The notes: generated by a model not told the origin, from the sequence alone. 37,633 nt of DNA from Rhodococcus rhodnii (GCA_000720375.1 JOAA01000055.1:1-37633), one strand, 5' to 3'; numbered from the stretch's first letter, positions 1-7,549 are shown. A program made the numbers and translations.

Positions 1-2
1 AC

Positions 3-98
3 GCCGACCCCAAGCCGTTCGTGTGGACCAAGACCGCCGATCAGATCCTCGACACCCTCGCCGCATACTGCACGCGAATTAACGACTCAGGACACTAG
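3..98 (+). CDS. C-terminal end of an IS630-family transposase (partial)
   Basis: Only the last 31 codons lie in the window; the gene begins to the left. The reading frame contains PKPFVWTKTADQIL followed by AAYCTRINDSGH and a TAG stop. This is the usual C-terminus of IS630-type DDE transposases, which cut and paste the element at TA dinucleotides. Whether the rest of the gene is intact cannot be judged. The DNA just after the stop (about 99-118) should hold the right terminal inverted repeat of the IS, but the partner repeat is outside the window. It sits upstream of the methyltransferase-like genes and so probably lies inside the integrated element that ends at tRNA-Val(GAC). Confidence 0.75.
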   Translation, partial: ADPKPFVWTKTADQILDTLAAYCTRINDSGH

Positions 99-520
99 CG
101 AGCTACTATTTCGACCTACGCAGGCCGCTCAACAAGATCGACGTCACCACAAGTGGATGATCAGGAGCGATCACGACTAGTACGTCATGATCTGCGGTTA
201 TAGTCGCGCTCTAGTACCGCGCTGGTATCCAACGACACCGAGGCGCGAAGCCGTTTCTAGATCAACTTTGACGTAACCGGGAAATCTTGAAAATTCGACC
301 CCACCTGCCCAGAAAGCGACTCACAGGAGCTTGCATCGAGGTCGAAACCACGCTCACGCTCGGGCCGTAAGGGTGAACCGAACGGATAGTTTCCTACCGG
401 GATCAAAGCGGTCCTCGGCCGCCGAAGGGAATGTCAATTCGGCGTGTCCAAAACGGGGCCGAAAAACGGAGTTAAGGAGCGTCAGAAAACACGGCACTCA
501 TCCGTCGGAGGAGGCCCACG
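99..520. other. Non-coding stretch between the IS remnant and the methyltransferase-like genes
   Basis: I see no convincing gene in these 422 bases. The first 20 or so bases probably contain the terminal inverted repeat of the IS630-type element. The rest is lower in GC than its surroundings and should carry the promoter for the rightward operon starting at 521. A strong ribosome binding site, GGAGGAGG, lies 7-8 bases before that ATG. I could not place a promoter with confidence. Confidence 0.5.
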
Positions 521-1492
521 ATGACCCCGACGCTCAACGACTCCCAGGGAGACGACTCCCTGGAACACCGCCGCATCGACCCACCGACCGTCCCAATCCC
601 GCTGCAGCAGACGCGGCGAACACCGCGCCTGCGCACCCTGCGCCTTGTGCTGCGCCACCCCCGTCCGGCTCGGCCGAGCACTGTCTGGCCGTGTGCGCAA
701 GACGACCTGCGCGAGGGCACTGGCCTGCTCGCCGACTGGCTACTGATCGCCGCCATCAAGATCGTCACCAGCTATACCCAGCCTGGCCAGCGAGTGCTGC
801 TGCTTGACCCCGCGCCCTGCCTCGCCCCGCCTGCCTCGTGGTCGGCAACCGCGACCCACAAGCAGTCCCGGCCCAGCCCATATGCCGGCCTACACCAAGC
901 CGGCTGGACCGTGGTCCGACTCGGCCGCGGCATCCAGACCCAGACCGCCGTCGCACGCCCCGACCGGGTCGACGAGCACACCATGGAGGTGCCGGCCGAG
1001 TCGGAGTCCGGACCCGGATTCCCCTCAGAGGGTCCGTTCTCCGAGGGCACCGTCGGACCGTCAGCGGACCGCGGTCGTGAACCCGATTCGGCCCCGACCG
1101 GACACGGTCCGGATCGCTACGACCTGATCATCACTGCGGCCGACCCACGCACGCTCAACTGGTTTCACTCGACTTACTGCGCCGGCCTCCTCACCCCGAC
1201 CGGCACGCTCGCGGTCATCACCCGCGGTGACCGCTCCGGTGGTCGACTCGCCGATCCAGCGGGGGCACTCGTACGCGCCGCACAGCACGCCGGACTGCGC
1301 TACCTCGATCGCATCGCACTGCTGCGCGTACCCGTTCGCGACGGTGTGCTCGCCACCGAAGCCCAAGCCACACGTGCCCTTTCCACGGCCCCATCGGGAC
1401 GGTCGATGATCTCCGTCCAGGTGCACGAGGACCTCTTCGTATTCACCTGCCAACCCGCCCCGACCGGCGCGGCCGACGGTGCGGAGGCCTGA
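521..1492 (+). CDS. Degenerate SAM-methyltransferase-like protein
   Basis: This 323-residue protein looks like a Rossmann-fold methyltransferase of the DNA N4/N6 type that has lost key motifs. A hydrophobic strand resembling motif I, RVLLLDPAPC (about residues 90-99), lacks the glycine loop needed for SAM. The strand that normally carries the catalytic (D/N)PP(Y/F) reads LIITAADPR. The last strands (GTLAVITRG, then YLDRIALLRVPV) resemble those of the next protein, suggesting a duplicated pair. The middle region (about 125-195) is rich in Pro, Ser and Gly and probably disordered. The ATG is set by GGAGGAGG upstream. Its TGA overlaps the start of the next gene (ATGATGA), so the two are translationally coupled. 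Function unknown; a partner subunit of the next protein is one possibility. Confidence 0.6.
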   Translation: MTPTLNDSQGDDSLEHRRIDPPTVPIPLQQTRRTPRLRTLRLVLRHPRPARPSTVWPCAQDDLREGTGLLADWLLIAAIKIVTSYTQPGQRVLLLDPAPCLAPPASWSATATHKQSRPSPYAGLHQAGWTVVRLGRGIQTQTAVARPDRVDEHTMEVPAESESGPGFPSEGPFSEGTVGPSADRGREPDSAPTGHGPDRYDLIITAADPRTLNWFHSTYCAGLLTPTGTLAVITRGDRSGGRLADPAGALVRAAQHAGLRYLDRIALLRVPVRDGVLATEAQATRALSTAPSGRSMISVQVHEDLFVFTCQPAPTGAADGAEA

Positions 1493-2436
1493 TGACTGAC
1501 CGTCCTGGGTCGTCCTTGCCGCTCCCCCCGCCGCCAGAAGAGGAGCCCACGGTGCCGCCGTTGTCGGTCTGGCTGACCGGGCAGCGTGATCCTACGGCGC
1601 AGCTGCGCGACAGCGGCTGCGTGCCGGGCACCGACGCCGACGCCGACCGGATCCCGCCAGCCGTCGCTGCCTTCGCGATCACGACCTACACCCGTCCCGG
1701 CGACCTCGTTCTGGACCCGGACTGCGGCGCCGGCACCGTCCTGGTTGAGGCGCTGCGCGCGGGGCGTCACGCGCTCGGACTGACCGCCCACACCCGATGG
1801 TGGACGCTCGCTCGCGCCAACATCACCGCGGCAAAGGCAGCTGGCGCATGGCGCGACGGCTCGGCGCTCGACGCCCGACCGAAGGTGCTCGCGACCGTCC
1901 GGGCCGCAGGATTGGTCGGGCGAGTCGGACTGGTCCTGACCGCACTGCGCACCTCGCCCGACGACCTAAAAAATCGTGCATCGAGTCCGGACCGCACCCT
2001 CGAGTCCGCCATAGCCGAACTCGCCACAACGCTGCTCTACTGCGAGCCGTTGCTCCGCTCCGGCGGACACCTCGTCGTCGTTGCGCGACCTCTCCGACAC
2101 CCGGACGGTTCCCTCGCCGACTTGACCACCCCGCTGATCGCCGCGGCGACCACTGCAGGGCTGGTCCCGGTCGAGCGGTGCATCGCGCTGACCGCCGGAC
2201 TGCGCGGCAGCCGACTGGTCACCCGGGCCACGCTCGCCGAGCGGCGTGCCGCCGCCCGTGCCGCCGGTAGGCCGACCGCGCTCACCGCGTACGACGAGGT
2301 GCTCGTCTTCCAACTCGCCCATGACGCCGAACTCGCCGCTGCCATGGCAGCCGGCATCCCGTGGCCGACCGAGGACGAGGTCGTCCGGCCCGCCGCCAAC
2401 GGCGTCCAGTACCCCGGCTGGAGGCGAGCGGCATGA
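1492..2436 (+). CDS. DNA-methylase-like SAM-binding protein without a DPPY motif
   Basis: This 314-residue protein has a clear SAM-binding motif I, DLVLDPDCGAGTVLVEAL (about residues 69-86), of the type found in site-specific DNA methylases and TRM11-like enzymes. It is followed by the motif II region ALGLTAHTRWW. At the place where N6/N4 methylases carry (D/N)PP(Y/F) the sequence reads GLVLTALRTSP, so the canonical catalytic motif is missing. Later strands (GGHLVVVARPL, YDEVLVFQLAH) complete the fold. It overlaps both neighbours by four bases (ATGA type), so the three genes form one operon. It could be an inactive or divergent modification enzyme. No restriction enzyme gene is visible nearby. 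Confidence 0.65.
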   Translation: MTDRPGSSLPLPPPPEEEPTVPPLSVWLTGQRDPTAQLRDSGCVPGTDADADRIPPAVAAFAITTYTRPGDLVLDPDCGAGTVLVEALRAGRHALGLTAHTRWWTLARANITAAKAAGAWRDGSALDARPKVLATVRAAGLVGRVGLVLTALRTSPDDLKNRASSPDRTLESAIAELATTLLYCEPLLRSGGHLVVVARPLRHPDGSLADLTTPLIAAATTAGLVPVERCIALTAGLRGSRLVTRATLAERRAAARAAGRPTALTAYDEVLVFQLAHDAELAAAMAAGIPWPTEDEVVRPAANGVQYPGWRRAA

Positions 2437-3227
2437 CCACCCGCCTGTACTGCCGCGAATGCGGCTGGCGCCGCGAGTTCCGACGCAAACGCACAGCGCT
2501 GCGTGCCGCTACCCGCCACCACTGCACCGGCACACCGTTGGCCGAGATTTGCCCACCGTGGTGGTCCCGATTGTGGACAACTCTGTGGACAAAGCGGTCA
2601 GATGCCGCCGCCATCGACACCGAAAACGGCGCCGACAACCAGACCGGCGACCGCGAACTGCTCGATGCGCGCAGGAACCGCATCCAGCGGGCGGCACTCG
2701 CCGCGCACCACGCCGAGACCACGCGACGCGCCCGCGCGGCGATGGTGGAAATCGTCCGTGCCGGCTACCAGATTGGACCGCCGCCCTACGGCTACCGCGC
2801 TCTGCGCATCCGAGTCATTACACCTAACGGACGCAGCAAACTACGAGCGGTCCTCGTCCCGGATTGGCAGACCGCCGCGGTCGTCAGGCAAATCTTCATC
2901 TGGCGCGCCGACCACCGCTTGAAGTTCGCCGTCATCGCAGCCCGACTTAACAGCGACCCGCGCCAGTACCCGGCGCCGGTGCCCTCCGGCCGGTGGAATG
3001 CTAAGGCTGTCCGGCGAATCGCCACCAACCCTAAGTACGTCGGGCGTCAGGTCTGGGCCCGCACCGTCGCCGGTTGCCCCGTGCCCACGGAGCAGTGGAT
3101 CACTTCGGCCCCGAACGCACACCAGCAGTTGATCGACGAACGCACCTTCCGCCGTGCCCAGCCCGGGCCTCCTGATTACTCGCTCGACGCGACGGACCCG
3201 CCCGACACGCTGCCGAGGGCGGCATGA
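2433..3227 (+). CDS. Recombinase-domain protein lacking the serine catalytic domain
   Basis: The start is the ATG that overlaps the upstream TGA. The 264-residue product begins with a possible zinc-binding motif (Cys7, Cys10, His29, His30, Cys31) and a basic stretch. From about residue 100 it matches the central recombinase domain of large serine recombinases: the motifs AGYQIGPPPYGY, VVRQIFIWRADH, IAARLNSD, WNAKAVRRIATNPKYVGRQVW and INERTFRRAQ-like (here IDERTFRRAQ) are in the usual order. The N-terminal resolvase domain with its active-site serine is absent, and there is no upstream frame that could encode it. It may bind DNA as a regulator or an accessory factor, or be a domesticated remnant. 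Family assignment is good; function is unknown. Confidence 0.7.
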   Translation: MTTRLYCRECGWRREFRRKRTALRAATRHHCTGTPLAEICPPWWSRLWTTLWTKRSDAAAIDTENGADNQTGDRELLDARRNRIQRAALAAHHAETTRRARAAMVEIVRAGYQIGPPPYGYRALRIRVITPNGRSKLRAVLVPDWQTAAVVRQIFIWRADHRLKFAVIAARLNSDPRQYPAPVPSGRWNAKAVRRIATNPKYVGRQVWARTVAGCPVPTEQWITSAPNAHQQLIDERTFRRAQPGPPDYSLDATDPPDTLPRAA

Positions 3228-3335
3228 ACCCCCGTCAAGGAAACCTCGCCACTCTTCTCTTCGCCAGCCACACGGCGATGATCATCAGAGCGAACTTGGA
3301 CGTGCGCTCCGGTGGCACCGAAGCACCTGAAGGGG

Positions 3336-3803
3336 CTACGGGCCGAGCAGCTTCGCCGTCCGACGTTCATCGGACCGATCCGGACGGTGATGCCACGTGA
3401 CAACAACATGTTCGGCGAGGTCGGGATCCATCGTCCGGGCAAGAAAATACCTGTGCTCCCTATCGGCCTCGAACTCCTCGAAATCCGTGACCTCATCCTG
3501 GAAACCCAATCCACCAGTATTGACGTGCACGCCGTACGCGGTATCCGTTCCTACGTTCCGTAGTAGGTATACCTGCCCGCCTACCGGCACCAACTCGAAA
3601 CGCACCCGACGACGCTCAGCTTCGGCAATCTCGTCTGCGCGACGAGCCCGCTCAACCTCAGCCACCTCTGAAGCAGCATCGGCAGAACGCCTCGCCTCAG
3701 CTGCGGACAGTTCAGCCGCACGTTTCTGCCCACGGCCGTACCATGCTGCAACGACGGCAACGACTAGCCCGAGGCACGAGAGCACAAACGCGGCAACGGT
3801 CAT
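3336..3803 (-). CDS. Small membrane-anchored protein with coiled coil
   Basis: The product (155 residues from the ATG at 3803) has one N-terminal membrane helix, roughly residues 2-22 (AAFVLSCLGLVVAVVAAWY). A charged Ala/Glu/Arg-rich segment to about residue 75 is predicted to form a coiled coil. A C-terminal part rich in beta-type sequence follows (FELVPVGGQVYLLRNVGTD). Such one-helix proteins are common in actinobacterial accessory regions and have no known function. An in-frame ATG at 3845 would add 14 polar residues; I prefer the inner start because the membrane helix then sits at the N-terminus, as in similar proteins, but neither has a strong ribosome site. It is transcribed opposite to the methylase operon. 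Confidence 0.55.
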   Translation of the reverse strand: MTVAAFVLSCLGLVVAVVAAWYGRGQKRAAELSAAEARRSADAASEVAEVERARRADEIAEAERRRVRFELVPVGGQVYLLRNVGTDTAYGVHVNTGGLGFQDEVTDFEEFEADREHRYFLARTMDPDLAEHVVVTWHHRPDRSDERRTAKLLGP

Positions 3804-3998
3804 TGCCGTATCCAAGCACTCCAGATCCCGCCGCTCGGTAGCCATGCCGACGCTCGAACTGGGTGCTGCCCGTCAGGCGAGCCTGGCAGCTTTGCAGCAC
3901 CGCGAGCGGAGCGCTAGCGTTCTTCGCTTTAACGCAACTGGACCTGTGTTCTCGGACGGCTTGACTGCTCGGCTCAAGCTTCCATGCCCGCCGTTCGA

Positions 3999-4253
3999 CT
4001 ACTCCCTCTCCGGCGGAACTTCGTCTTGGTCTTGGACCAGTTCCAACAAGTCACTAGGCGTACATCGCAGGACTTCGCACAACGCGGCCAATGTTGTGAG
4101 CTTCACTTCGCTTGGTTGCTTCGACATGAGGTCGGAAATAGCGGAGGTTCCCAGTTCCAGCCCAGCTTCCTTAGCCAACCGCCGACGGAGCTCGGCGCCC
4201 GTCCAGATCTCGCGAGCGGCCGCGACATGCCGCAGTCTCCACCGGATCTGCAC
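3999..4253 (-). CDS. Short XRE-type (Cro/CI) transcription regulator
   Basis: I place the start at a GTG (4253) preceded by GGAGGGAGAGG, giving 84 residues; the open frame continues further upstream without a ribosome site. The protein is a minimal Cro/CI helix-turn-helix: WTGAELRRRLAKEAG, then LGTSAISDLMSKQP and VKLTTLAALCEVLRCTPSDLLEL. Proteins of this size and sequence commonly regulate small actinobacterial mobile elements. It diverges from the excisionase-like gene at 4479. A 7-bp-arm palindrome (4401-4415) lies between them and is a natural candidate operator. Confidence 0.75.
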   Translation of the reverse strand: MQIRWRLRHVAAAREIWTGAELRRRLAKEAGLELGTSAISDLMSKQPSEVKLTTLAALCEVLRCTPSDLLELVQDQDEVPPERE

Positions 4254-4400
4254 GAGCTTGCACCTCTCCCTCCACGGCGGCACCTGTTCTTCGCTCCTAT
4301 ACCGTGACGCAGTTTGGCGGACAAGACGGTCCACGCGAGAGTTGCCTCGCGGCGTGTTGCTCTCGCAGGTCGTAGACAACACTGGGGACTGCAGACCACT

Positions 4401-4415
4401 TCCGGTTGAACCGGA
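4401..4415. promoter_or_regulatory. Candidate operator palindrome between XRE regulator and xis-like gene
   Basis: TCCGGTT-G-AACCGGA is a perfect inverted repeat with 7-base arms and a one-base centre. It lies in the 225-bp divergent region between the XRE regulator (start 4253) and the xis-int operon (start 4479). Assignment to the XRE protein is inference from position. Confidence 0.4.
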
Positions 4416-4478
4416 ATTTTGCCGGTGTTACCGTCATAGCTGGTCGTCTTGTTCTCACGCCGAGAGGAGGACGGCCAC

Positions 4479-4886
4479 GTGACTGATGACGCGGTGCGCA
4501 CGAGTCCAGCTACCTCTGGCGCTGAGTTCGACGACATCGCCTCAGCCCTCGGTGAGCAACCCGGACAGGAAGGAGAACATACGCACTCGCTGATGGCCAG
4601 TCTGGCGGCACTGACCGATGCGATCCGGGACCTTGTCTCCAGAACCCCGGTGTCACCAGACGAGCTGCTGACAGCTGACCAGCTCGGCACTCTGTTTCGT
4701 TTGTCTCCGCGGACACTTCGAGACCTGGCGGCAGCCAAACAGGTGCCTCATCACCGGATCGGCAAGCACTACCGGTTCAGCCGAGACGACGTCGCCGAAA
4801 TCCTCGCGATCACGAAACAACGGCGTCGCCAGTCACACCGACGGACCTTCCACCCCTTCGATGGGTCCGCCACCCGTAACCAATGA
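4479..4886 (+). CDS. xis: Excisionase-like HTH (MerR/HTH_17) DNA-binding protein
   Basis: The GTG at 4479 is chosen because GAGAGGAGG ends 8 bases before it; this gives 135 residues. Residues about 66-112 form a winged-helix excisionase/HTH_17 domain: LLTADQLGTLFRLSPRTLRDL, then VPHHRIGKHYRFSRDDVAEIL. The first 60 residues are acidic and probably flexible. Excisionases of this family bend att DNA so that the integrase can excise the element. It lies directly before the integrase gene, with the final TGA embedded in ATGAAAGGAG, so the two are co-translated. It could also act as the repressor of int, as some HTH_17 proteins do. Confidence 0.7.
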   Translation: MTDDAVRTSPATSGAEFDDIASALGEQPGQEGEHTHSLMASLAALTDAIRDLVSRTPVSPDELLTADQLGTLFRLSPRTLRDLAAAKQVPHHRIGKHYRFSRDDVAEILAITKQRRRQSHRRTFHPFDGSATRNQ

Positions 4887-4897
4887 AAGGAGCAGTG

Positions 4898-6235
4898 ATG
4901 GCCCACTGTGAACCAACGACCAGTGGGTGGCGCGGACGATTCAAACGTCCTGACGGGACTCGAGGGAGTCAGTCAGGCTTCGCCACCAAACAAGCAGCCA
5001 AGGATTGGGCTTCCGATCAGGAGTCGATGATCCGACGCAACACATGGATCGACCCTCGAGACGCCGAGACGCCATTCGGTGAGTTCGCTGAGGCGTACCT
5101 GGATGCGATCAAACCTCGGCTCAGCGAGGCGACTTTCGCTAAATACCGGTCGCATTTGGACCAACACCTGTTGCCGCAGTGGTCGGCATGGCCGCTGATC
5201 GGCATCTTCAACAGCTACGTGGAGATCGAGAAGTGGGTGTCCGAACTGCACGAGGACTACACCGAGTCCACTGTGGCATCGTTCTTCGCTACCTTCTCCA
5301 CCTTCATGAAGGCGGCGGTCCGAGCGCGGCTCATCCCAGCATCGCCATGCAGCGATGTCCGAGTGACGTCAGGCGAATACGAACCGGAGCGGTTGGTCGC
5401 CTCGCCAGTACAGGTCCTGCGCGCAGCGATGCGACTGTACGAGTCAGGTCTCGGCATCGGCGGATTCACGTTGTGCGTGATCGACGCGTATACCGGAGGA
5501 CGGTGGGGTGAACTCGCCGGTCAGCAACGGCACGAGTACGACGAGTTCAAGCAGGCAATCAGTGTCGTTGCTCCGCTCAAGGAAGTTGGTGGCGTCCTAA
5601 AGAAGTACGGACGCGTCATCGATATTGACGAGGTGCCCACGGCGAGGCCTGCGCGCAACCGCGGCGCCGCGGGGCGCAAAGGCCGGACCAAGACACCAGC
5701 CGGCACGCGCTGGGTGGAGCTTCCGCCGAGCATCGCCATGTTCTACGAGTTGCTGATGGACAGCCACCGTCATCCGTACGTGTTCACTGGTCCGGAAGGT
5801 GCTCCGTGGCGTCGATCCAACTTCCGGCAACGCTTTTGGCGACCGGCATGGGACGGGATCAACCCGGACGACCCGGCGGCCGATGATCACGTCCCAGCGA
5901 TCCTGCTGTGGTTCACCTTTCATGAAGGACGCCACACCCAAGCCACCTGGCTCACCGAGGATGGCATACCCGAAGTGGCGCGACGCGCCCGGTTGGGACA
6001 GAAGATGAAGGGCATCGGCCGCACCTACGACCATGTCACCCCGGAGATGCGGCGGCAGATCCTCGACGCGCTCGAGGCGCGATGGAGCAGCAGCCTGCTT
6101 GAGCTGACCGCTACAGAGCGTGCACGCTTGACGGAGTGGTTTCCGCACCTGAAGCCGGCCATCAACAGGCTTCTCATCAAGACCCGGGACGGTCAGGAAA
6201 AGTTGATCCCCATTTCCGCCCCATTCGATCACTAA
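4898..6235 (+). CDS. int: Tyrosine-family site-specific integrase
   Basis: The ATG at 4898 follows GAAAGGAG by 5 bases and yields 445 residues; an ATG at 4883 is in frame but lacks a ribosome site. An N-terminal AP2-like arm-binding segment (SGWRGRFKRPDGTRGSQ) is followed by a SAM-like core-binding domain (about 58-165) and the catalytic domain. Catalytic residues visible are Arg202 (TGGRWGE), His342 and Arg345 (FHEGRHTQ) and Tyr377 (RTYDHVTPEM). The second conserved His/Trp (usually LGH) appears as LGQ, which is unusual. It should recombine the element with the 3' end of the adjacent tRNA-Val(GAC), only about 50 bases downstream and in the opposite orientation. Confidence 0.88.
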   Translation: MAHCEPTTSGWRGRFKRPDGTRGSQSGFATKQAAKDWASDQESMIRRNTWIDPRDAETPFGEFAEAYLDAIKPRLSEATFAKYRSHLDQHLLPQWSAWPLIGIFNSYVEIEKWVSELHEDYTESTVASFFATFSTFMKAAVRARLIPASPCSDVRVTSGEYEPERLVASPVQVLRAAMRLYESGLGIGGFTLCVIDAYTGGRWGELAGQQRHEYDEFKQAISVVAPLKEVGGVLKKYGRVIDIDEVPTARPARNRGAAGRKGRTKTPAGTRWVELPPSIAMFYELLMDSHRHPYVFTGPEGAPWRRSNFRQRFWRPAWDGINPDDPAADDHVPAILLWFTFHEGRHTQATWLTEDGIPEVARRARLGQKMKGIGRTYDHVTPEMRRQILDALEARWSSSLLELTATERARLTEWFPHLKPAINRLLIKTRDGQEKLIPISAPFDH

Positions 6236-6266
6236 AGCCCTGCCCCTCACGAGGAGGAACAGGGCT
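6236..6266 (+). terminator. Hairpin terminator after the integrase
   Basis: AGCCCTG (6236-6242) pairs with CAGGGCT (6260-6266) across a 17-base loop, immediately after the integrase stop. There is only a weak T tract. It lies between two converging units, int and the tRNA cluster, so it could stop transcription from both sides. Confidence 0.5.
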
Positions 6267-6286
6267 TCTGACCAGCATATTCTTAC

Positions 6287-6361
6287 TGGTGGGCGATACT
6301 GGGATTGAACCAGTGACCTCTACCGTGTCAAGGTAGCGCTCTCCCACTGAGCTAATCGCCC
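6287..6361 (-). tRNA. tRNA-Val(GAC)
   Basis: The acceptor stem GGGCGAT pairs with ATCGCCC. The D arm (TAGCTCAGTGGGAGAGC) and T arm (TCACTGGTTCAATCCCAGT) are complete. The anticodon loop TTGACAC, closed by CTACC/GGTAG, gives anticodon GAC. The 3' CCA is encoded in the DNA. It is the last gene of a Gly-Cys-Val cluster and the presumed attachment site of the element to its left. Confidence 0.93.
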
Positions 6362-6362
6362 G

Positions 6363-6434
6363 AGGCGCAGGCGGGAATCGAACCCGCGTACAGGGCTTTG
6401 CAGGCCCTTGCCTAAGCCACTCGGCCACTGCGCC
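6363..6434 (-). tRNA. tRNA-Cys(GCA)
   Basis: The acceptor stem GGCGCAG pairs with CTGCGCC, with discriminator U as is usual for tRNA-Cys. The anticodon loop CTGCAAA gives GCA. The T loop GGTTCGATTCC is canonical. It ends one base before tRNA-Val(GAC) begins, so the two are co-transcribed. Confidence 0.93.
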
Positions 6435-6481
6435 AGTTTCCTGTCAAGTGCCCAGGAGTCCGGCCCGAGGGGCCGACGCCG

Positions 6482-6554
6482 AGCGGACGACGGGACTCGA
6501 ACCCGCGACCCTCACCTTGGCAAGGTGATGCGCTACCAGCTGCGCTACGTCCGC
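6482..6554 (-). tRNA. tRNA-Gly(GCC)
   Basis: The acceptor stem GCGGACG pairs with CGTCCGC. The anticodon loop TTGCCAA, closed by CACC/GGTG, gives GCC. The T loop GGGTTCGAGTCCC is canonical. It is the first gene of the leftward Gly-Cys-Val tRNA cluster. Confidence 0.93.
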
Positions 6555-6603
6555 CTGCCCCAGCTTCGCGGGCTTTCCGGCCCGTCTCGGTGGTGCGAGA
6601 AGA

Positions 6604-6633
6604 ACTTTATCCGACCCGCGAAACTGGTTTCAA
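6604..6633 (-). promoter_or_regulatory. Promoter of the tRNA Gly-Cys-Val cluster
   Basis: On the minus strand TTGAAA (6633-6628) is followed 18 bases later by TAAAGT (6609-6604), close to the housekeeping sigma consensus. The -10 ends 49 bases before the tRNA-Gly gene, a normal distance for a stable RNA leader. Confidence 0.6.
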
Positions 6634-6658
6634 ACGGGGGTCGGTTTCCACTGTTTGC

Positions 6659-7084
6659 TCAGGTCAGGTCATTGGAGATCAAGTGCGTCAGCGCTTCGTC
6701 GACGTTGACCCAGGTGTGCTCGTTGCCGGGTACCACCACGTCGTACGTTCGGTCCAGGAAGTCCGCCAGTTCTTGCGCTGAGGCTTCGAACACCGCGTGC
6801 CCTGATGGCGAGCTGAGCTCGATCACCACCACCTCTGGGTCGTCGACGGCCGGGCGGATCCGGACGTCGCCGTCGCCTGCTTCCGCGATCAGCCCGTCGG
6901 CGAGAAGGTCGCGCGCGAACACCCATTCCACCCAGCCGGCCCTGCCGGTGCGGAACGCCGCGACGACCGCATACGGGTCGCGGGTGTCATAGCGCAGCTC
7001 GACCTTCACCGGCACGGCCGGCGTGCGCGGCGCAAGCAGGTCAAAGACCGCTGTTGAGCGGAGCGTCACGTGATCGTTGCGCAT
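6659..7084 (-). CDS. ssgB: SsgB-like sporulation/cell-division regulator (SsgA family)
   Basis: The 141-residue product belongs to the SsgA-like proteins (SALPs), found only in actinobacteria, which position FtsZ during sporulation septation. The hallmark RYDTRDPYAVVAAF (about residues 30-43) and the stretch VEWVFARDLLADGL are exact for the family, and the length is that of SsgB. The ATG at 7084 follows GAAGGG by 8 bases; upstream in-frame codons lack a ribosome site. It stands alone between the tRNA cluster and tRNA-Val(CAC), in the small host segment left between two integrated elements. SsgB is the most widely conserved SALP, so I favour that ortholog, but a paralog is possible. Confidence 0.85.
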   Translation of the reverse strand: MRNDHVTLRSTAVFDLLAPRTPAVPVKVELRYDTRDPYAVVAAFRTGRAGWVEWVFARDLLADGLIAEAGDGDVRIRPAVDDPEVVVIELSSPSGHAVFEASAQELADFLDRTYDVVVPGNEHTWVNVDEALTHLISNDLT

Positions 7085-7428
7085 CGTCGCTACCCTTCTA
7101 CTCCCTTCCCAGCCATGGAACGACTGAGTCCCAGTCCTGTGACGCCGCAGCACTGCCCGTCGATAGCAATTCGGCCGATCTTCACCCGTTCGGGGCCCCT
7201 AGTTCGACGCTATGCGATCGAATGACTCCGCCCTGTAATCACCTGGTGGACCTACGGGTACATACTGCTGGGTTCGTCCCGAACTTGGTAGCGCCAATGC
7301 GTGAATCTTCTGCGTGACGTTATGGCCCGCTCGTCACACCAGGCGAACATCCCCAGGTCAGCCGCAAGAAGGGGGGTGGTTACAAACCGGTAGAGGCCTC
7401 CTGTAAGCTTTGTCTCTGTTAGGCAAGA
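7085..7428. other. Intergenic host DNA between ssgB and tRNA-Val(CAC)
   Basis: These 344 bases hold no convincing gene. They contain the leftward promoter region of ssgB and, at the right end, the promoter of tRNA-Val(CAC). Lower GC and the absence of a long codon-biased frame fit a regulatory spacer. Confidence 0.5.
7380..7409 (+). promoter_or_regulatory. Promoter of tRNA-Val(CAC)
   Basis: TTACAA (7380-7385) and TAAGCT (7404-7409) are separated by 18 bases, and the tRNA begins 20 bases after the -10. The match to the housekeeping consensus is moderate. Confidence 0.45.
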
Positions 7429-7500
7429 GGGTGATTAGCTCAGCGGGAGAGCGCTCCGTTCACACCGGAGAGGTCACTGGTTCGATCCCAGTATTGCCCA
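7429..7500 (+). tRNA. tRNA-Val(CAC), target of the AICE
   Basis: The acceptor GGGTGAT pairs with ATTGCCC using two G-U wobble pairs. The anticodon loop TTCACAC, closed by CTCCG/CGGAG, gives CAC. No CCA is encoded. The 3' part from 7458 on lies within the 44-bp att repeat, so the second half of the tRNA is now supplied by the integrated element, which restores a functional gene. The original 3' half is displaced to 18617-18660. Confidence 0.92.
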
Positions 7501-7501
7501 C
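7458..7501 (+). repeat. attL core of the AICE (44-bp direct repeat)
   Basis: The 44 bases starting GTTCACACCGG and ending TATTGCCCAC are identical to 18617-18660. They cover the anticodon arm, variable region, T arm and acceptor end of tRNA-Val(CAC). The flanking bases differ on both sides (C7457/A18616 and A7502/G18661), which fixes the repeat limits. Confidence 0.95.
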
Positions 7502-7510
7502 ACTGGTCAG

Positions 7511-7544
7511 AGGCCCGGAACCCATCAGGGAACCGGGCCTTTTG
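7511..7544 (+). terminator. Intrinsic terminator inside attL end, behind tRNA-Val(CAC)
   Basis: AGGCCCGG (7511-7518) pairs with CCGGGCCT (7533-7540), followed by TTTT. It lies inside the element just past the att core and provides the tRNA with a new terminator in place of the one displaced to the far side of attR. It may also end leftward transcription of int. Confidence 0.75.
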
Positions 7545-7549
7545 CTTGC

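Larger units (their letters stand above)
1..6286. mobile_element. Right part of an integrated element at tRNA-Val(GAC); left end not in window
   Basis: The tyrosine integrase gene ends about 50 bases from the 3' end of tRNA-Val(GAC), with an excisionase-like gene directly upstream of it. This is the arrangement of elements that integrate into tRNA 3' ends. The genes to the left (two methyltransferase-like proteins, a recombinase-domain protein, an XRE regulator) are accessory in type. I searched positions 1-520 by eye for a second copy of the tRNA 3' sequence and found none, so the left att site is outside the window or lost. No replication or transfer gene is visible in this part, so it may be the right end of a larger element or a decayed one. 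Confidence 0.55.

Noticed and set aside
3397..4482. Plus-strand open frame of 361 codons
   Set aside because: Runs antisense through the membrane protein and XRE genes, Ser/Thr/Arg-rich shadow composition, no recognisable domain.
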